From contig JAJFZO010000407.1 in assembly GCA_021397835.1 (NCBI GenBank), forward strand, positions 5,580,001-5,644,000: 64,000 nt of DNA, read 5' to 3'. The notes below the pieces were generated by a model. The model made no database searches and had not been told where the DNA came from. It saw only the letters and a list, made by a program, of their open reading frames with translations. A program made the translations under genes and the position numbers. The stretch comes from Moringa oleifera (Eukaryota; Streptophyta; Magnoliopsida; Brassicales; Moringaceae). Below are positions 59,570-64,000 of this stretch, piece after piece (within the stretch, counting starts at the first letter, position 1; every line of letters begins with the position of its first letter).

Positions 59570-62441
59570 TGCCTTTGACGAGAGAGAAAAAGAGGGAGAG
59601 GCAGGTCGAATGAGCGTGAGGGACATAACAAAGGGAGCTGATACTCTAAGCCAAGGTTTTCGGGTTTGGGATTTCCACCTCCTTCTGGTCCTTCAATTCT
59701 TTTTTTTTTTTAATTATTATTATTTTTAATTTTGTTTAATTCTAGTTCTGGTGCCCCCTCCACCCGCCATTCTCTCTGTCTCTTCCCTCTTCTAACCAAC
59801 TTAACCGTCTATCCCGTGACTCTTTGGAAATGCTATTTTCTGATTTTTTTTTTTGCATGAGATGGAACTTAAAATTATCTTTTCATAAGAAGATTGATTA
59901 ATATATTTTTTAAAAAAATAATTAAATTAAATATAAAAATAACTTTTTCTTCCAAAATTAGATGCACGAATTAACCTGTTAATTTAAACAAATGAACCTG
60001 AAAATTTTAATTTATATTTCTTCAAATAAATTTTAAGAGAGATTGTTCACATAATTTACACACATTTTTTTTAGAAAATTATAAACAAATATTAATTTAT
60101 CAAATCAATTTTTTAAAATCAAAATCTTAAAAAATTTCATAAAAATAGTTCATAAATTTAAATTATTTAAAATTTAAAAATAAAATCAAATATTTATTTT
60201 AATTATTTTGTAAGCACTTTAACAATAAAGATATTTTTAATTTTTTACAACCGTTTTAAACTTAAATTTAATTCAAACATAATCAAGAAACCAAATTTTA
60301 TTTGGATCTTTATAAAAGTTAAATTGTTTTCAAAAAATAAGTTTTAAAATTTTATATAATAATTTATTTTATAATTATTTATAATAAAAAAATACTAAAA
60401 AAACTGAAAAAAAAAACTCTGTGATTTGCATAAGTTGGTGTTGCTTGGACTAAAGAAATCAGGGCCCAATATTCTGTAAATACTTGAATCAAAAAGCCCA
60501 TTCTAGCCAACCTCAAGTTGACACAATCTTGTAGCAAATTTATGATATGACAATTACTAAAATATTAATATAGGATAGTAATCACTTTACAATATTCTTA
60601 TTCCAACCACCAAAAAGGTCTGTTTGCATTCATTCATAACCCTTTAAGCCATTGTTCTTGGCACATTTTATTTTTGGTCCAAAATCCAAATGCCAACCTA
60701 CCATTTGGCCAAAAACGAAACAAGGAATTGTACCCATAACAATACCCAGATGCCATATGCTTTGCCATTAGACACCCGCTGATCACGGTTTCATTCAAAT
60801 CGATTAATCAAATTGTAACATTTAAATTTTGAACTGAACAAAAATCAATATAAATGGTTTCAATTTTGAATCGTAATCGAAATTATTTTAAATATAATTT
60901 AGTTATGATTCATGTAAATTTCAAATCAAAATCAAAATCGACAGTTTTTATTTTATTTTTTAAAAAATTAATTCAATAAATTTTTAAAATAATTTTAATT
61001 TAAATATATATTTTAAAAATATAATATTTTTATTTTTATTTAATTTTATTAAAAATTTATAATTAAAATATTAAATATCGAATATAAATTGAATTGAATA
61101 TCATGAATCAAATTTGAATTTGAATTGCTTATAAACTAAAACTTGAATAGTTTTTAAATTCAAATTTAATCAAAACCAAAACTTAACGGTTTAAATTTGA
61201 GTTCATAACTATCAAGCTTGAATTGACGATTCAAAAACCAAAATTAAAACGATCCCTAACAGTAGTGACCTCAATCAGACAGTTATACCAATTCATTTGC
61301 ATAAAGGAACAATACCAAAGTTTAAATTTTTTCTCTTTATTTATTTATTTATTTGCATAATAGACTATCACTTTCGATATTAAGTTTAATTAACATTTGG
61401 AGTTATAAAGACCATTCATATTTTTGGTCCTCACGTAATCGAATTGACGCTTATACATAAAAGTTAATGTATTTTTGGAAATCAAGTTTAAATTTATGAG
61501 AGAAATTTGTTAAAAAAATATAAGATTTTTTTTGTAACTCAAAGATTATAAGCGTAAATTATTGAGAAATTATATCAAAATTAAACTCTATTTATTATTT
61601 AATAAGATTAATTACACTAAAAAAAGTTATATTTTGTTTAAATTTTCAAATTGATACTTAAAAAGAATGATATATTATAAATTTATATTCTAATTTTTTT
61701 AATGTGAGAGTTTTATCAAATATATTTCATTAACTTTAAGTTTGTAATTTTTTGTAACACATGAAATAAGAATTGTGTCTTTATAATCTTATACATACGC
61801 TTAAGAGAAATTAAAAAGAATTTTTTAAAATTCTATTAACTAAATAAAGATAATAATTAAGAAAAACATTTGTTAAAATACATAGAAAAAGAAAATAGAG
61901 GGGTGAGCTGGATGGGCTGACATAGCACAATTCATGCCGTAATCTGCCAGCTGCATTAGTGCTTATAGTAATGAAGTGATTTTTAAAATTTTATTAAAAC
62001 AAAAATTGAGAAAAAAAGAAAAAGCAAAACCGTGGGGTTTATTGAAAAGAAAGAGCCGCCAAAGGTGGACATTAAATTAAACGGTTTTCAAAAAAACCTT
62101 TGACTTTCGATTTTGTCTGATTTTATTACCATTTTGTCCATCAAGAAAACTACACGCGATGTCCTCTCCACCCATAGTCAACTCCCCCATTAACACCATT
62201 TTTAAATATCCGGAAAATAAGAAAAAGAAGCCACACTACTACCCAACGAATATGTCCCTCTAAAGTCAACTCCTTTCCCTCTCTCTCTCTCTCTCTTCTC
62301 TCTGTCTTCTTCCCTCTGGCTTCTGGTTCTCCTCTGGAAGAAGCAGCATGCTGCAGTGAGACTGATCTTAGATTTCGTTTTCATACAACGTTATTGAAGA
62401 GGACGGCGAGACCGTGGTGGGATTTTCTGGTTTTGTTTCCA
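59570..62441. other. Intergenic DNA between divergent DUF4378 and PP2C genes
   Basis: The two genes face away from each other, so both promoters lie here. 59830-61870 is AT-rich without open frames of note. 62278-62296 is a CT repeat in the presumed PP2C leader, common in plant promoters and 5' UTRs. Confidence 0.6.
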
Positions 62442-64000
62442 ATGGGAAACGGAGTGGCAAAACTCAGAAGCTGTTGCGCGGGAACCGGAGAGATTTCTCG
62501 GCGGTACGATCACGGCCATGAAGGCTTGGGACACTCCTTCTACTACGTACGGAGAGGCCCAGCTCGCTTATCGTCCTTCACGGTTTACTCTGCTGATCAT
62601 GAAGCCACGACGACGTTTCGCTCCATCTCCGGCGCATCCGTCAGCGCCAACTCATCCACGACGCTGTCCACGGCGCTCACCGATTCTTACCCGTCCAGTT
62701 CCACCCTCCAGCGGGCCTCCACTTTTGAGAGCTCTGATTCTTTCGCTTCCCTCCCGCTCCAGCCAGTCCCTCGCGGTTTATTCCCCTCCTGTTCGGGTGA
62801 CCTCTCTGGGTCGAGTCCGATAGAGAGAGGGTTTTTGTCGGGTCCCATTGAGCGTGGGTTCCTATCTGGACCAATCGATCGCGGGTTGTATTCTGGTCCG
62901 ATGGAGAAAGAAAGAGAGAAAGTAAGCACTAAGTGGCCCAGAAGTTTATCTCACAGTAGCATCAATACTGATACAAAATCAAAGAAAAAGGGAAATTGTC
63001 TGATAAATATTTTCAAGAACCTAGTATGGAGTCGGAAATCTCGTGGGCAGAAGAGCGTATCCCAGCAGAAAAAAGGGTCCGTTTCGGTTAAAGAATTGGA
63101 TTCAGAGGGGAATAATGCGAGTCTTGGTATGAGCAATACCAGTACTAATTTAAGCAGCCACTTGAGTACAAGTATTGATGATGATGAAGGTGAGTTCGCG
63201 ACGGACGAACAAAATCTGCAGTGGGCACAAGGCAAAGCAGGGGAGGATCGGGTTCATATCGTGATCTCAGAGGAACACGGGTGGGTTTTTGTGGGTATTT
63301 ATGATGGTTTTAATGGCCCCGATGCTCCCGATTATCTGCTTACCAATCTCTACGCCGCTGTGCAAAAGGAGATCAAGGGGTTGTTGTGGAATGACAAGTT
63401 TGAATCCGCAGCAAACGCAGAGGATTCATTTGAGGAGATTAATGAATCCCAAAAGACGAAAGAAGTTCATAATAATTGTGATAAGGAAATTTACCCATCC
63501 GCTAATGGGGTCATCGAGTTGGATGGTAAGAGAAAGCAGGGGAAGAGTATCAAGAATAGCAGTAAAGGAGTGGCAAAGAACTCCGAGGACAGTCAAAATA
63601 GATGCAGATGCGAGGGGTACATGGAGAGGGCCGAGCTGAATAGGAAGTTGAAGGATCAGTTGAATGCTGGGGGATCAAATGAGGCTGGTCCTTTTAATCA
63701 TACTGATGTTCTAAAAGCGCTTTCACAGGCTTTGAGTAAGACGGAGGATGCCTATTTGGAGATGGCTGATCAGATGGTGAGCCAGAATCCTGAGTTGGCT
63801 TTGATGGGTTCATGTGTTCTGGCGATGCTGATGAAAGGTGAAGATGTGTACTTGATGAATGTTGGGGATAGTCGTGCGGTTTTGGCTCAGAAATCTGAGC
63901 CTAACTTTTGGATAGGGAAAGCAAAGCAAGACTTGAAACGAATCGAGGAGGAAATCATTCATGATGATGAATTTAATGGATTACCCAGCTTGACTACTCT
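62442..64000 (+). CDS. Protein phosphatase 2C of the POLTERGEIST/PLL group (3' end outside window)
   Basis: The frame is open from the ATG at 62442 to the window end, 519 codons. MGNG at the start fits N-myristoylation and membrane attachment, known for POL and PLL1. A Ser/Thr-rich region is followed by three copies of a GFLSGPIERG-type motif (about residues 127-155), characteristic of the group. The catalytic part begins at about residue 260: AGEDRVHIV, VFVGIYDGFNGPDAPDYLL with metal-binding Asp, then ALMGSCVLAMLMKGEDVYL and NVGDSRAVLAQ. An acidic and Lys-rich insertion separates the first two. Relatives dephosphorylate Ser/Thr targets in CLAVATA-type meristem signalling. Which PLL it is cannot be told without the rest. 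Confidence 0.93.
   Translation, partial: MGNGVAKLRSCCAGTGEISRRYDHGHEGLGHSFYYVRRGPARLSSFTVYSADHEATTTFRSISGASVSANSSTTLSTALTDSYPSSSTLQRASTFESSDSFASLPLQPVPRGLFPSCSGDLSGSSPIERGFLSGPIERGFLSGPIDRGLYSGPMEKEREKVSTKWPRSLSHSSINTDTKSKKKGNCLINIFKNLVWSRKSRGQKSVSQQKKGSVSVKELDSEGNNASLGMSNTSTNLSSHLSTSIDDDEGEFATDEQNLQWAQGKAGEDRVHIVISEEHGWVFVGIYDGFNGPDAPDYLLTNLYAAVQKEIKGLLWNDKFESAANAEDSFEEINESQKTKEVHNNCDKEIYPSANGVIELDGKRKQGKSIKNSSKGVAKNSEDSQNRCRCEGYMERAELNRKLKDQLNAGGSNEAGPFNHTDVLKALSQALSKTEDAYLEMADQMVSQNPELALMGSCVLAMLMKGEDVYLMNVGDSRAVLAQKSEPNFWIGKAKQDLKRIEEEIIHDDEFNGLPSLTT

Noticed and set aside
62518..62823. Plus-strand frame of 101 aa rich in Pro and Arg
   Set aside because: Out-of-frame shadow of the PP2C N-terminus.

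Overview
The window is nuclear DNA of a flowering plant. The evidence is intron-rich genes of plant-specific families (PRT6 N-recognin, three-repeat MYB, type-2 metallothionein, POLTERGEIST-like PP2C, DUF4378/TRM-like protein), AT-rich intergenic DNA, TA and CT microsatellites, and a plant-type LINE. I cannot name the species. PRT6, MYB3R, kinesin, metallothionein and PP2C read as intact genes of familiar design. The unusual part is the left 15 kb.

1-15250 (all genes on the minus strand): a tandem cluster of methyl-CpG-binding-domain (MBD) genes. One member (1969-4373) has a canonical plant MBD and a long proline-rich repeat tail. Two others (5513-7332 and 9809-11907) have strongly diverged MBDs split by an intron at the same place. 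Each of these two is preceded on its sense strand by a small two-exon module (8159-8999 and 13488-14838). A third copy of the small module lies at the left edge (361-1514), so the rest of its unit is outside the window. The modules probably form one transcription unit each. Several members carry their own private tandem-repeat expansion in coding sequence.

15250-17990 is AT-rich and shows no gene. 17989-34097 (plus) is a complete PRT6 gene of 17 coding exons, predicted 2065 aa, an E3 ligase of the N-degron pathway. It has two GC-AG introns, and a 5'-truncated LINE flanked by a 13-bp target-site duplication sits in its third-last exon gap. 34098-36799 shows no gene that I trust.

36800-41743 (minus) is a MYB3R gene with three MYB repeats and several AACGG cores in its upstream DNA. 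After about 6 kb of AT-rich DNA with a degenerate 0.8-kb tandem repeat comes a KIN-10 kinesin with a C-terminal helix-hairpin-helix region (47914-51586, plus). Two near-consensus MSA elements, the sites MYB3R proteins bind, lie in front of it, so regulator and likely target are neighbours. A type-2 metallothionein (minus), a DUF4378 protein (minus) and the 5' part of a PP2C of the POL/PLL group (plus, cut by the window end) complete the right side.
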